This document shows positions 1-7,981 of a DNA stretch of 46,359 nt, piece by piece. Source of the stretch: Bacteroidales bacterium (lineage in GTDB: Bacteria > Bacteroidota > Bacteroidia > Bacteroidales > UBA7960); NCBI GenBank assembly GCA_003559855.1, contig PWJZ01000019.1:1-46359 (forward strand). Direction: 5' to 3'. The notes beneath the pieces were generated by a model, which made no database searches, was not told the origin of the DNA, and saw only the letters and a program-made list of their open reading frames with translations. The translations under genes and the position numbers were made by a program. Within the stretch, counting starts at the first letter, position 1. Every line of letters starts with the position of its first letter.

Positions 1-44
1 CCTGATCCGTAGTCAGGTGCTCTATTCAGTTAAGCTACGGAGCC
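1..44 (-). tRNA. tRNA-Arg (anticodon ACG), 5' part only
   Basis: Read on the minus strand, this is the first 44 bases of a tRNA: a 7-base acceptor strand starting GGCTCCG (38-44), the two-base linker TA, a D arm, and a complete anticodon arm whose stem strands CCTGA and TCAGG enclose the loop CTACGGA. The loop places ACG at positions 34-36, so it is an arginine tRNA reading CGN codons. The variable loop, T arm and 3' acceptor strand lie outside the window, so processing and an encoded CCA cannot be judged. Confidence 0.9.
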
Positions 45-135
45 TTTTCAAGGGTGCAAATATAACACTTTTTTCCCATACATAATAATATACATCAGCT
101 GTTTTTCTGGTGTGAAAGTCGTGAAAGTTTAAGTG

Positions 136-1503
136 TCAACTAATTGTATGTCGTTCATCTTTTTCCGGAGGTTGTTTAACCACTGCTTTTGATTTCCACC
201 TGCCGGTTTTGTAATATATCAGTGCAGCTACAAAGCCAAATATCCATGCAATGGGAATTCCCCACCATATGCCGATAGCTCCGTAACTTTGTGAAAGCAG
301 GTAGGAAATAGGCACTCGCAGAGCCCAAAGCGATAATAGTGTAATAAACATTGATGCTAATGTATCACCGGCGCCACGTAAAACGCCGTTGGTTACGAAC
401 ATTGCCGAAAATACCAGGTAAAACGAGCTTACTATTACAAGATATGTGCGTCCTATGCTGATGACTTCCGCATCGGAGGTGAATATCCCCATTAGCTCAC
501 GGCCGAAAAAATGAGCCGCAAAAGTTACGGTAATAGAAATTAAAGATGTCATTAACAAAGTGTATATCAAACCGTTGCGTACTCTAATGGTTTTTCCTGC
601 ACCCATATTTTGCCCAACGAATGTTGATAATGCGTGGCTGAAGTTCATAGCCGGCATGGCTGCAAATGAATCTATGCGTACAGCAATGGAGTATGCTGCT
701 ATGGTAGCAGTGCCAAACGCATTAACGATACTGATCAGAGCTATCATACCAAGTGCAACAAAAGTGTGTTGCAGCCCCGATGGAATACCTATCCTTACAC
801 TTTTTACGAATATATCCCTGTCAAATGTCAAACCAAACAAACGAAAACGTATCAGTTTATGTGTGCGGTTAAGATAAAGGATCGCCATAAAAAAAGATAT
901 TGCCTGAGCAAGCACCGTGGCAAAAGCTACACCCGATACACCCCATTTGAAAACAAGTACAAAAACAAGGTCGAAGATAATGTTCAGGATAGTTGAAACT
1001 ATCAAAAAATACAAAGGTGTTTTGGAATCACCCAATCCACGCAATATTGCACTTGTGGCATTAAACATAAACATGAACACAAGTCCTGCGGCATAAACGT
1101 TAAAATACTGCATGGCCATCGGTATCAGATATTCAGGCAACGCTATAAGCCGGAATATATGTTCGCTAAAGGTGAGACCTATAATGGTAAGGACAAGAGA
1201 GGCAAAGAATAAAAATATAAATGCCGTATCAATGGCTTTCTTTACGTTTTTTATCTCTTTAGCCCCGTAATATTGCGCTATGATGATGTTGGTGCCGATA
1301 GTTATACCTATAACAAGGCTGACCAAAACAAATATGACGGGGAAAGATGCCCCGGCAGCAGCTAACGCCTCTTTTCCGATATAATGACCTATAATGATCG
1401 TATCTACAATATTGTATAACTGCTGGAAGACATTGCCCAAAAGCATTGGCAGTGCAAATACAAATATCTGTTTACCCTCATGACCGGTCGTGAGATCACG
1501 CAT
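136..1503 (-). CDS. MATE family multidrug/sodium antiporter
   Basis: A 455-residue inner-membrane exporter of the MATE (NorM/DinF-like) family, which expels cationic drugs or metabolites in exchange for Na+ or H+. The protein is almost entirely hydrophobic with about 12 membrane segments arranged as two similar halves. The N-terminal region has the typical MATE pattern (ALPMLLGNVFQQLYNIVDT, followed by a G-rich second helix), and a second-half equivalent begins near residue 235 (IGIPSGLQHTFVALGMIAL). Length is normal for the family. The ATG at 1503 sits about 29 bases below a good -7 box (1532-1539, minus). It is monocistronic here and lies next to the tRNA. The substrate cannot be predicted. 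Confidence 0.92.
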   Translation of the reverse strand: MRDLTTGHEGKQIFVFALPMLLGNVFQQLYNIVDTIIIGHYIGKEALAAAGASFPVIFVLVSLVIGITIGTNIIIAQYYGAKEIKNVKKAIDTAFIFLFFASLVLTIIGLTFSEHIFRLIALPEYLIPMAMQYFNVYAAGLVFMFMFNATSAILRGLGDSKTPLYFLIVSTILNIIFDLVFVLVFKWGVSGVAFATVLAQAISFFMAILYLNRTHKLIRFRLFGLTFDRDIFVKSVRIGIPSGLQHTFVALGMIALISIVNAFGTATIAAYSIAVRIDSFAAMPAMNFSHALSTFVGQNMGAGKTIRVRNGLIYTLLMTSLISITVTFAAHFFGRELMGIFTSDAEVISIGRTYLVIVSSFYLVFSAMFVTNGVLRGAGDTLASMFITLLSLWALRVPISYLLSQSYGAIGIWWGIPIAWIFGFVAALIYYKTGRWKSKAVVKQPPEKDERHTIS

Positions 1504-1531
1504 TGGAATTGTACGTTTCTTATTCTTTACG

Positions 1532-1539
1532 CAAAGTTA
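1532..1539 (-). promoter_or_regulatory. Bacteroidota -7 promoter element for the MATE gene
   Basis: The minus strand reads TAACTTTG, a match to the sigma-ABfr -7 consensus TAnnTTTG, 29 bases upstream of the MATE start codon. The -33 TTG element is not obvious. Confidence 0.5.
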
Positions 1540-1793
1540 TCATATTAAAAAATATTCCTTGCTTAATGGTTATTAATTGACTTTTAACTCCGAATTACAG
1601 CCCGGAAAATTTTATACTGCCGATATTCAATAAAAAGCTGAGATTCACCTTGTTAAATTAATCTTCTTAAAGACCGGTGTCTTAGTATTTTGAAGCAAAA
1701 TAATTTAATTTTTCTTTTACGGTATGTTTTGCTTTGATATATGGAAATGAGAGAGAAAAATAACTACAGAAGACCCGTAACGATAAAAAATTG

Positions 1794-1801
1794 TAAATTT
1801 G
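1794..1801 (+). promoter_or_regulatory. Bacteroidota -7 promoter element upstream of the first glycosyltransferase
   Basis: TAAATTTG matches TAnnTTTG. It sits in the string AAAAATTGTAAATTTGTTT, which recurs almost exactly upstream of the second glycosyltransferase (3294-3301), so the two genes may be co-regulated. It lies about 130 bases before the start at 1933, giving a long leader. The rest of the 1504-1932 gap is AT-rich, and a possible glycosyltransferase tail remnant lies at 1840-1876. Confidence 0.5.
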
Positions 1802-1932
1802 TTTCAATATTACTGTTTCCGGACTTTAACCAACAGAGGGTGATTTTTTTTTGAAGAGTTTACGGCTTTTAACAAAAAGTACTGTTATGAAAAATCAATG
1901 ATCCCTCTGACGGTAAATATATTATTATAAGG

Positions 1933-2940
1933 ATGAACAACAGGGATTTGACATTTTCTATCATTGTTCCGGTATACAACAGGCCTGCCGAAACCGAAGA
2001 GCTTTTGGAAAGCTTAACCCGGCAGACCGGGAAAGATTTTGAGATAATAATTGTTGAAGACGGTTCAGGGCTGAAAAGTGATGAGGTTGTTAACAGGTAC
2101 AAGGATGAGTTAAATATTAAATACTTTTTCAAACCAAATTCAGGCCCCGGGTTAAGCAGAAATTACGGATTTGAAAGGGCTGAAGGGAATTATTGCATTT
2201 TTCTTGATTCTGACTGTGTTTTGCCGCCACATTATTTTGAAACCGTGCAAAGCATATTAAAAGATAATTATGTTGATGCTTTTGGCGGTCCTGACAGAGC
2301 TCATAAAAATTTCACAAAGCTTCAGAAGGCAATTGATTATTCCATGACTTCTTTTTTTACTACCGGTGGTATCAGGGGTGGTAGCGAAAAACTTGACAAG
2401 TTTTATCCGAGAAGCTTTAATATGGGTTATTCAAGGGAAGTTTTCGAAAAAACTAAAGGATTTTCCAAAATGCGTTTTGGAGAAGATATTGACATGAGCA
2501 TCAGGATATTGAAAAACGGCTTTAAAACCGCGCTGATCAAAGAAGCATATGTTTATCATAAAAGACGCACAAATCTCAGACAATTCTTTAAACAGGTTTA
2601 CAATTCAGGGATAGCACGCATAAATTTATATAAAAGACATCCTCGTTCTTTAAAATTGGTTCATTTTGCCCCTGCATTTTTTACCATCGGCATCATAATA
2701 TTATTGGTTTTATCTGTTACCGTGTCAATATACTTTGTGGTACCTGTTATTTTACACATTATATTATTATTTTTTGATGCAACCCTGAAAAACAAAAATT
2801 TAATAATTGGTTTATTGTCCGTTGTTACAAGTTATATACAACTTTTTAGTTATGGTGTGGGTTTTATTGTTGCTGCCTGGAAACAGGTTATTATGAGGAA
2901 AGGGGAGTTTTCGGCTTTTAACAAAGATTTTTATAAATAG
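1933..2940 (+). CDS. Family 2 glycosyltransferase, membrane-anchored
   Basis: A 335-residue GT2 (GT-A fold) enzyme that transfers a sugar from a nucleotide-sugar donor to a glycan or lipid-linked acceptor on the cytoplasmic face. The nucleotide-binding start is FSIIVPVYNRP (about residues 8-18), followed by the IIIVEDGS strand. The metal-binding DxD is DSD in FLDSDCVLPP (about residue 95), and the likely catalytic-base region is GEDIDMSIRILKNG (about 190-203). Two hydrophobic segments near residues 245-315 anchor the C-terminus. The start at 1933 follows an AAGG-like site. It precedes a second GT2 and the heptose genes, pointing to LPS or surface-glycan assembly. Acceptor and sugar are unknown. 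Confidence 0.88.
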   Translation: MNNRDLTFSIIVPVYNRPAETEELLESLTRQTGKDFEIIIVEDGSGLKSDEVVNRYKDELNIKYFFKPNSGPGLSRNYGFERAEGNYCIFLDSDCVLPPHYFETVQSILKDNYVDAFGGPDRAHKNFTKLQKAIDYSMTSFFTTGGIRGGSEKLDKFYPRSFNMGYSREVFEKTKGFSKMRFGEDIDMSIRILKNGFKTALIKEAYVYHKRRTNLRQFFKQVYNSGIARINLYKRHPRSLKLVHFAPAFFTIGIIILLVLSVTVSIYFVVPVILHIILLFFDATLKNKNLIIGLLSVVTSYIQLFSYGVGFIVAAWKQVIMRKGEFSAFNKDFYK

Positions 2941-2944
2941 AATT

Positions 2945-3152
2945 GAGGCCACTCTAAAAAGTACAAAAATATTATTTCCCGCAGATTTCGCTGATATACG
3001 CAGATTATAAATTCGTGATAATCAATTATATTTATCAGCGAAAATCTGCGATTTACCCTGTTGGATATTTGCTTTTTATAAACTCCCGTTTTTATAAATT
3101 TATCCAACGGGGTGAATCTGCGGGAAAAACACTTTTTATAGTGGCCTTAGAA
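2945..3152. repeat. Palindromic intergenic repeat element, about 205 bp
   Basis: The outer ends are inverted copies: GAGGCCACTCTAAAAAGT (2945-2962) and its near-complement ending TAGTGGCCTTA near 3150, each followed inward by TTTCCCGCAGATT or its complement. Inside are nested inverted pairs: CGCAGATTTCGCTGAT against ATCAGCGAAAATCTGCG, and ACCCTGTTGGAT (3055-3066) against ATCCAACGGGGT (3102-3113). Parts recur at 15777-15804 and 22841-22933. It has no coding capacity. The rest of the 2941-3325 gap holds the promoter at 3294. Confidence 0.7.
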
Positions 3153-3293
3153 TTTACTTTTTAAATAAGATATTTTTAATATCGGTTAAAACTTTCGATT
3201 CAAACATTTAGTAATTTGGATGGTTTTATTGTTTTATCAAAATGTTATTCATCCAAAAAAACAGACTATACGTTCCGGCAACTTTAAAAATTG

Positions 3294-3301
3294 TAAATTT
3301 G
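3294..3301 (+). promoter_or_regulatory. Bacteroidota -7 promoter element for the second glycosyltransferase
   Basis: TAAATTTG matches TAnnTTTG, 25 bases before the ATG at 3326. The immediate context is nearly identical to the box at 1794-1801. Confidence 0.6.
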
Positions 3302-3325
3302 TTTTCGTTTCATATATAGTATATT

Positions 3326-4279
3326 ATGGCAAAACGACAGATACATGACATTTCCGTGGTCATCCCGTTATATAACGAGGCAAGTTCTTTGAGGGAGCTT
3401 GCGGGGCAAATCAGCACTGTTATGGATAAAGGAAAATTTTCTTATGAGATAATTTTTGTAGATGATGGCAGTGACGATGATTCCTGGCAAGTTATCGAGC
3501 GGCTTTCCGAAGCTGATCCTCATGTTAAGGGCATACGTTTAAGGCGTAATTACGGCAAATCGGCAGCGCTCAATGAAGGTTTCCGGCGAACATCCGGCAA
3601 AGTTGTAATTACCATGGATGGCGATCTGCAGGATAATCCCGATGAAATACCCGGGTTATACCGTATGATAACAAAAGAAGGTTATGACCTGGTTAGCGGC
3701 TGGAAGAAAAAACGTTATGATCCGCTGGTAAAAAGAATTTCTACAAAACTGTTTAACTTTATCACCAGGTTTGTAAGCAGGATCAAATTGCATGATTTTA
3801 ATTGCGGGCTTAAAGCATACAATCATAATGTCGTTAAATCAATTGAAGTTTACGGTGAAATGCACCGTTTTATTCCTATAATAGCCAAGTGGGCAGGATT
3901 TAAAAAAATAGGTGAGAAGGTTGTTCAGCACCGGCCCAGAAAATATGGTAAAACAAAATTTGGTATCGAACGTTTTATCCACGGCTTTTTGGATCTTTTA
4001 TCAATAACATTTGTCACCCGGTTCGGCCGGAGACCAATGCATATTTTCGGATTACTGGGTACATTAATTTTTGTTGCCGGGTTTTTGATAGCTTTATACC
4101 TGGCGTATGCAAAGTTTTTTATGCTGGAATACAGGATGACCGAACGGCCTTTGTTTTATTTCGGGATATTAGCCATGATACTGGGTACCCAACTGTTTGT
4201 AGCCGGCTTCCTTGGCGAGATGATAGCACGTTCCGGCCAGGACAGAAACAGGTATCTGATTGAAAAAACTACTGAATAA
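3326..4279 (+). CDS. Family 2 glycosyltransferase, polyprenyl-phosphate sugar transferase (DPM1/GtrB/ArnC-like)
   Basis: A 317-residue inner-membrane enzyme of the DPM1/GtrB group, which moves a sugar from a nucleotide donor to undecaprenyl phosphate for later use outside the cytoplasm. The GT-A start is VVIPLYNEASSL (about 11-22), followed by IIFVDDGSDDDSW and the metal site MDGDLQDNP (about 97-105). The HRPRKYGKTKFG stretch (about 203-214) is the usual family motif before the membrane part. Two long hydrophobic helices (about 240-262 and 275-300) form the C-terminal anchor. It has its own short-leader promoter and is followed by gmhA after about 155 bases. The sugar is unknown. Confidence 0.9.
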   Translation: MAKRQIHDISVVIPLYNEASSLRELAGQISTVMDKGKFSYEIIFVDDGSDDDSWQVIERLSEADPHVKGIRLRRNYGKSAALNEGFRRTSGKVVITMDGDLQDNPDEIPGLYRMITKEGYDLVSGWKKKRYDPLVKRISTKLFNFITRFVSRIKLHDFNCGLKAYNHNVVKSIEVYGEMHRFIPIIAKWAGFKKIGEKVVQHRPRKYGKTKFGIERFIHGFLDLLSITFVTRFGRRPMHIFGLLGTLIFVAGFLIALYLAYAKFFMLEYRMTERPLFYFGILAMILGTQLFVAGFLGEMIARSGQDRNRYLIEKTTE

Positions 4280-4434
4280 AAACCGGTAATGATTGTTATG
4301 AATTAACAGTCATGCTTTTGCGTTTCAGGGAAATAGAAAGGTTAGATGAAGCCCTGTGGTTGCCGGCTTTGCCAATAATGGTCAAAATGACAATAAAGCT
4401 TTTAAATTAAGCGAACAACTAAAATATAAAGCGA

Positions 4435-5016
4435 ATGAAGGAAGATATCAGAGACACGCTTCAGGGTTTTGCCTCATTGACGGAATGGTTGTCGCGTGAT
4501 GAGAACTACCTTGAAAAGATACTCGAAGCGGTAAGAATGATAACCCGGTGCTATGGTCATGGGGGCAAGGTGTTGCTTTGCGGCAACGGCGGAAGCGCTG
4601 CCGATGCACAGCATTTGGCCGCGGAGTTGTCGGGAAAGTACTATCTTGACAGGCCACCGCTCAATGCAGAAGCACTGCACTGTAATACATCCTTTATAAC
4701 CGCTGTAGCAAACGACTACTCATTCGATTATATATACGAAAGAATGGTGAAGGCTGCAGGTGAAAGAAATGATGTGTTGATGGCTTTTTCAACTTCAGGA
4801 TCTTCAAAAAACATTATAAATGCATTGCAGGCTGCAAAAAATAAAAATATGCATACTATCGGCTTTACCGGTAAATCAGTAGGAAAAATGACCCCGCTGT
4901 GCGATATAATTATAAGAATTCCATCTGAAGATACTCCAAGGATACAGGAAGCCCATATGATAACAGGGCATATCATTTGTGAGTGGGTAGAAAAAAAATG
5001 TTTCGACAATGAATAA
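4435..5016 (+). CDS. gmhA: Phosphoheptose isomerase (sedoheptulose-7-phosphate isomerase)
   Basis: Cytosolic SIS-domain enzyme that converts sedoheptulose 7-phosphate to D-glycero-D-manno-heptose 7-phosphate, the first step to the activated heptose of LPS cores and glycoproteins. Its 193 residues match the family length. The phosphate/SIS signature CGNGGSAADAQH spans about 49-60. Residues H60, E64, Q171 and H179 correspond, one position shifted, to the zinc/catalytic set H61, E65, Q172 and H180 of the E. coli enzyme. The second SIS signature is FSTSGSSKN (about 118-126). Its last 8 bases overlap gmhB, so the two are translationally coupled. No hldE-, hddA- or hddC-like gene is in the window. 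Confidence 0.95.
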   Translation: MKEDIRDTLQGFASLTEWLSRDENYLEKILEAVRMITRCYGHGGKVLLCGNGGSAADAQHLAAELSGKYYLDRPPLNAEALHCNTSFITAVANDYSFDYIYERMVKAAGERNDVLMAFSTSGSSKNIINALQAAKNKNMHTIGFTGKSVGKMTPLCDIIIRIPSEDTPRIQEAHMITGHIICEWVEKKCFDNE

Positions 5017-5575
5017 CAATATAAAGCCTGATAAATCCTGGACACTTTTTCTCGACCGTGACGGTATCATTAATGAAAGACCATTTAACGACTATGTTAA
5101 ATCCGTTGAAGAGTTTGTGTTTATCGACGGTGTGCTGGAAAGCCTGAATAAATTAAGCAAACTGTTTGGTAAGATCATAATCGTAACAAACCAGCAGGGT
5201 GTTGGTAAAAAGCTTATGACTGAGAAAGATTTGAACGGGATACATGAATTTATGTGTGAAAAGATCCGCCGGGCAGGAGGCAGAATTGATAAAATATATT
5301 ACTGCCCTGATCTCGATGGCTCCGGAAGCAAAGACAGAAAACCCGAAACAGGCATGGGATTGAAAGCAAAACAGGACTTTCCCGGAATAGATTTTAAGAA
5401 ATCAATAGTAGTGGGCGATAATTTGACAGACATGGTTTTCGGAAAAAAACTCAATATTTTTACTGTATTTATTTCAGATGACATTGATTACATTAGCAAC
5501 GAAAAAAATCAAATTTGGGACTTACATTTCAGATCGTTGAAGGAGTTTTGCGACAGTATTATTAAATCAGTTTAA
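5009..5575 (+). CDS. gmhB: D-glycero-D-manno-heptose 1,7-bisphosphate 7-phosphatase, HAD-IIIA family
   Basis: A 188-residue HAD phosphatase expected to remove the 7-phosphate from heptose 1,7-bisphosphate before nucleotide activation. The nucleophile motif is LFLDRDGIINE with D16 and D18. Motif II is IVTNQQGVGK (about 59-68), and motif IV is VGDNLTDM (about 138-145). The zinc-binding CxHx(n)CxC loop of classical GmhB is not evident: only one cysteine remains, in YYCPDLDGS, and the loop reads DGSGSKDRKPETGM. It may therefore belong to a zinc-free branch. It overlaps gmhA by 8 bases, which supports the heptose role. A histidinol-phosphatase-like activity is the main alternative. Confidence 0.85.
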   Translation: MNNNIKPDKSWTLFLDRDGIINERPFNDYVKSVEEFVFIDGVLESLNKLSKLFGKIIIVTNQQGVGKKLMTEKDLNGIHEFMCEKIRRAGGRIDKIYYCPDLDGSGSKDRKPETGMGLKAKQDFPGIDFKKSIVVGDNLTDMVFGKKLNIFTVFISDDIDYISNEKNQIWDLHFRSLKEFCDSIIKSV

Positions 5576-5649
5576 TAAAAAACAAGATATTACACCTGCT
5601 GTTTTTTTCGTTTAATAAGATAAATATTTGCCAAATATCATTTAAAAAT

Positions 5650-6492
5650 ATGCTTAAGACGGTCATTTGTATATTATTTTTTTTCATGGTGATACAGGTT
5701 GTCAATTCCCAGCTGTTCACTCCGCCGGCGGCTTCACAACGTGTTGATGAGCAAAATGACACCATCAATCGGTACAATGAACATGGTGAGAGAAACGGTT
5801 TTTGGAGGGTGCTGTTCCGCAACGAAAATCCTCGTTATGAGGGTACTTTCGTTGATGGCAAGCCCACGGGTAAGTTCATATATTATTTTCCTGAAGGCGG
5901 TATCAGGGCTGAGCTAATACATAAAGAAGATGACGACGAGCTTGAGTATGAAAAACTTGTGCAGGCAACCTTTTACCATCGTGGCAGGAAAGATAAAAAT
6001 ATCATGGCGGAAGGGCAGTTTGTTGACCGCAAAAAACAAGGCTTGTGGCGCTTTTTTAATGAAAGGGGCACGCTTGTAATGAAAAATTACTACCATGAAG
6101 ATAAAAATCACGGTGTCAGGAAAACTTTCTTTGATTGTGGGGCGCTGATGGAAACTGTGACTTTTCATAATGATATAAAAGAGGGCAGTTGGAAGCAATA
6201 CTACGAAAACGGAAACCTCAGGTTGTCGGCCTATTACAATAATGATATGCTGAATGGGGAGTATGAGGTTTTTTATGATAATGGCAGGCGAAGGATCAAA
6301 GGATATTATCAGGATAATTTACCCGATAAAACATGGACATATCTTGCCCGGAGCGGTAAAATTGAAAGACGGGTGGTTTATGATAAAGGTGAAATGGTTG
6401 AGGAAAAGGTTTATATAGAGCGTGAAGATCACGATAAAGAACCCATCAGGCCCGGCAATGAGCCCGAAGATATTTTCAAGGACTTTTATTAA
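5650..6492 (+). CDS. Exported YwqK/MORN-repeat-like protein
   Basis: A 280-residue protein with a hydrophobic signal sequence (about residues 3-20, probable cleavage after VVNSQ). The body has a run of short repeats of the type NGxxNGxWxxYYxNG: HGERNGFWRVLF, DGKPTGKFIYYFPEG, KKQGLWRFFNERG, KEGSWKQYYENGNLR, LNGEYEVFYDNGRRR and LPDKTWTYLARSG. These are typical of the MORN_2/YwqK family, common in Bacteroidota exported proteins. Databases often label the family an antitoxin, which nothing here supports: there is no toxin partner and the protein is exported. Function is unknown; an envelope or surface binding role is possible. The C-terminus is acidic and low complexity. Confidence 0.8.
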   Translation: MLKTVICILFFFMVIQVVNSQLFTPPAASQRVDEQNDTINRYNEHGERNGFWRVLFRNENPRYEGTFVDGKPTGKFIYYFPEGGIRAELIHKEDDDELEYEKLVQATFYHRGRKDKNIMAEGQFVDRKKQGLWRFFNERGTLVMKNYYHEDKNHGVRKTFFDCGALMETVTFHNDIKEGSWKQYYENGNLRLSAYYNNDMLNGEYEVFYDNGRRRIKGYYQDNLPDKTWTYLARSGKIERRVVYDKGEMVEEKVYIEREDHDKEPIRPGNEPEDIFKDFY

Positions 6493-6634
6493 CGGATCAG
6501 TACAGATGGTAAGAGGCCGGAGGCAAATAGCCCGTGATCTTGAATGGCAGATTGCAATAATTGATGGTTGTATGTTTCCGGCTTTTGTATATCAGCAATT
6601 CCGGTTTTTTTTATATATAAATATACAAAGCACA

Positions 6635-7738
6635 ATGAGCACCAGGAGAGTATTGATGGCGATGAGCGGCGGTCTTGACAGCAGCATGGCTGCCATGTTA
6701 CTTCAGGAAGAGGGGTACGAGATGGTAGGTGTTACAATGAAAACATGGGATAATGCACAAATTGAAGGCAGTGAAAAAGAAACCGGTTGCTGTAACCTCG
6801 AATCAGTAAATGATGCCAGGAACCTTGCCGTTTCATTGGGTTTTCCGCATTATGTGCTGGATATAAAAGAAGAGTTTGAAGAATATATTATAAAGGATTT
6901 TGTCGGTCAATATCTTGCCGGACGAACACCAAACCCCTGCGTACTGTGTAATGTTCATATTAAATGGGCAGCTTTGCTCAAACGCGCCGATAAGCTTGCC
7001 TGTAGCTATATCGCTACAGGTCATTATGCCCGCATTGCTGAATATGACAACAAATATGTGATCAAAAAGGGCATAGACACTGATAAAGACCAAAGCTATT
7101 CACTGTGGGGGCTGACACAAGACTTTCTGAAAAAAACATTGTTCCCGCTTGGCTCATATAGAAAGGATAAGATAAGAAAACTGGCGTTGGATGCAGGGTT
7201 TAAAGATATTGCCAACAAAAGGGAAAGTTATGAGATTTGCTTTATTCCGGATGATGATTACCGGGGATTCCTGAAAAGACAAGTCAGGGGCCTTGAAGAA
7301 AAAGTTGATGGCGGAGATTTTATGGATTCCGGCGGAAGATTACTCGGAAAACACAAAGGATACCCGTTTTATACCATAGGACAGAGAAAAGGGCTGAATA
7401 TAGCCCTTGGCGAACCAATGTATGTTAAAAAAATTATACCGGAAACCAATACCATTGTGATAGGTAAGGAAGAGGAGCTCTATAACAGGGTTTTTACGGT
7501 ATGTGGCATTAATTGTATCAAATATGAAATAATCCCCCAAGGGATGAAGCTATCAATTAAAATCAGGTATAAAAGCCCTGCATATCCGGGGCGTGTTTAT
7601 CAATCGGATGATGATACTGCAAGGGTTGAACTTGACGAAAAAGTCAAAGCAATCACACCGGGACAGTCTGCCGTGTTTTACGAAAATGACGATGTGGTAG
7701 GGGGTGGGTTTATAGAGAAAGTTGAAGATATATTATAG
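6635..7738 (+). CDS. mnmA: tRNA-specific 2-thiouridylase MnmA
   Basis: Cytosolic enzyme that adenylates U34 of Lys, Glu and Gln tRNAs and inserts sulfur to make 2-thiouridine. The frame is open from 6422, but the upstream 71 residues overlap the preceding gene and do not resemble the family. The ATG at 6635 puts the PP-loop SGGLDSS at residues 11-17 and gives 367 residues, as usual. C105 in NPCVLCN and C202 in EICFIPD match the two catalytic cysteines. The central SYSLWGL region and the HKGYPFYTIGQRKGL region are characteristic, followed by the C-terminal beta-barrel domain. It lies about 140 bases after the YwqK-like gene. Confidence 0.95.
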   Translation: MSTRRVLMAMSGGLDSSMAAMLLQEEGYEMVGVTMKTWDNAQIEGSEKETGCCNLESVNDARNLAVSLGFPHYVLDIKEEFEEYIIKDFVGQYLAGRTPNPCVLCNVHIKWAALLKRADKLACSYIATGHYARIAEYDNKYVIKKGIDTDKDQSYSLWGLTQDFLKKTLFPLGSYRKDKIRKLALDAGFKDIANKRESYEICFIPDDDYRGFLKRQVRGLEEKVDGGDFMDSGGRLLGKHKGYPFYTIGQRKGLNIALGEPMYVKKIIPETNTIVIGKEEELYNRVFTVCGINCIKYEIIPQGMKLSIKIRYKSPAYPGRVYQSDDDTARVELDEKVKAITPGQSAVFYENDDVVGGGFIEKVEDIL

Positions 7739-7766
7739 TGGGCCTACTTTTACAATAGTTAACCAT

Positions 7767-7930
7767 ATAAATATCAATAAACAAATTTCAAATAACTGCC
7801 GAGCGGAGCAAGACAACGAACACATAAAATCCAATGTTTAAAAATTCCAAACCTGTATTGTTTAGGTCATTGAAATTTTAAAATTGGAATTTATTTGAAA
7901 TTTGGTTTTTGTTATTTGTTATTTATATTT
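7767..7930. repeat. Imperfect palindromic AT-rich element
   Basis: The left arm AAACAAATTTCAAATAA (7779-7794) is the complement of the right arm TTATTTGAAATTTGGTTT (7891-7908) apart from one extra base. AAATTCC/GGAATTT segments inside the arms also pair. The outer flanks (ATAAATATC against GTTATTTAT) extend the palindrome. A GC-richer centre (CTGCCGAGCGGAGC) lies in the left half. It occupies most of the 7739-7981 gap between mnmA and the lipoprotein gene and contains no ORF. Confidence 0.6.
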
Positions 7931-7981
7931 TGTTATTTTGATTTTTTTAATTTTACAACCATCCTTTAAATATATGCCAAA

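Noticed and set aside
5650-6492. YwqK-like protein as a toxin-antitoxin component
   Set aside because: The family label in databases is misleading; the protein has a signal peptide and MORN-like repeats, and no toxin gene is adjacent.
6422-6634. N-terminal extension of MnmA
   Set aside because: It overlaps the YwqK-like gene and does not resemble the family; starting at 6635 gives the normal length and PP-loop position.
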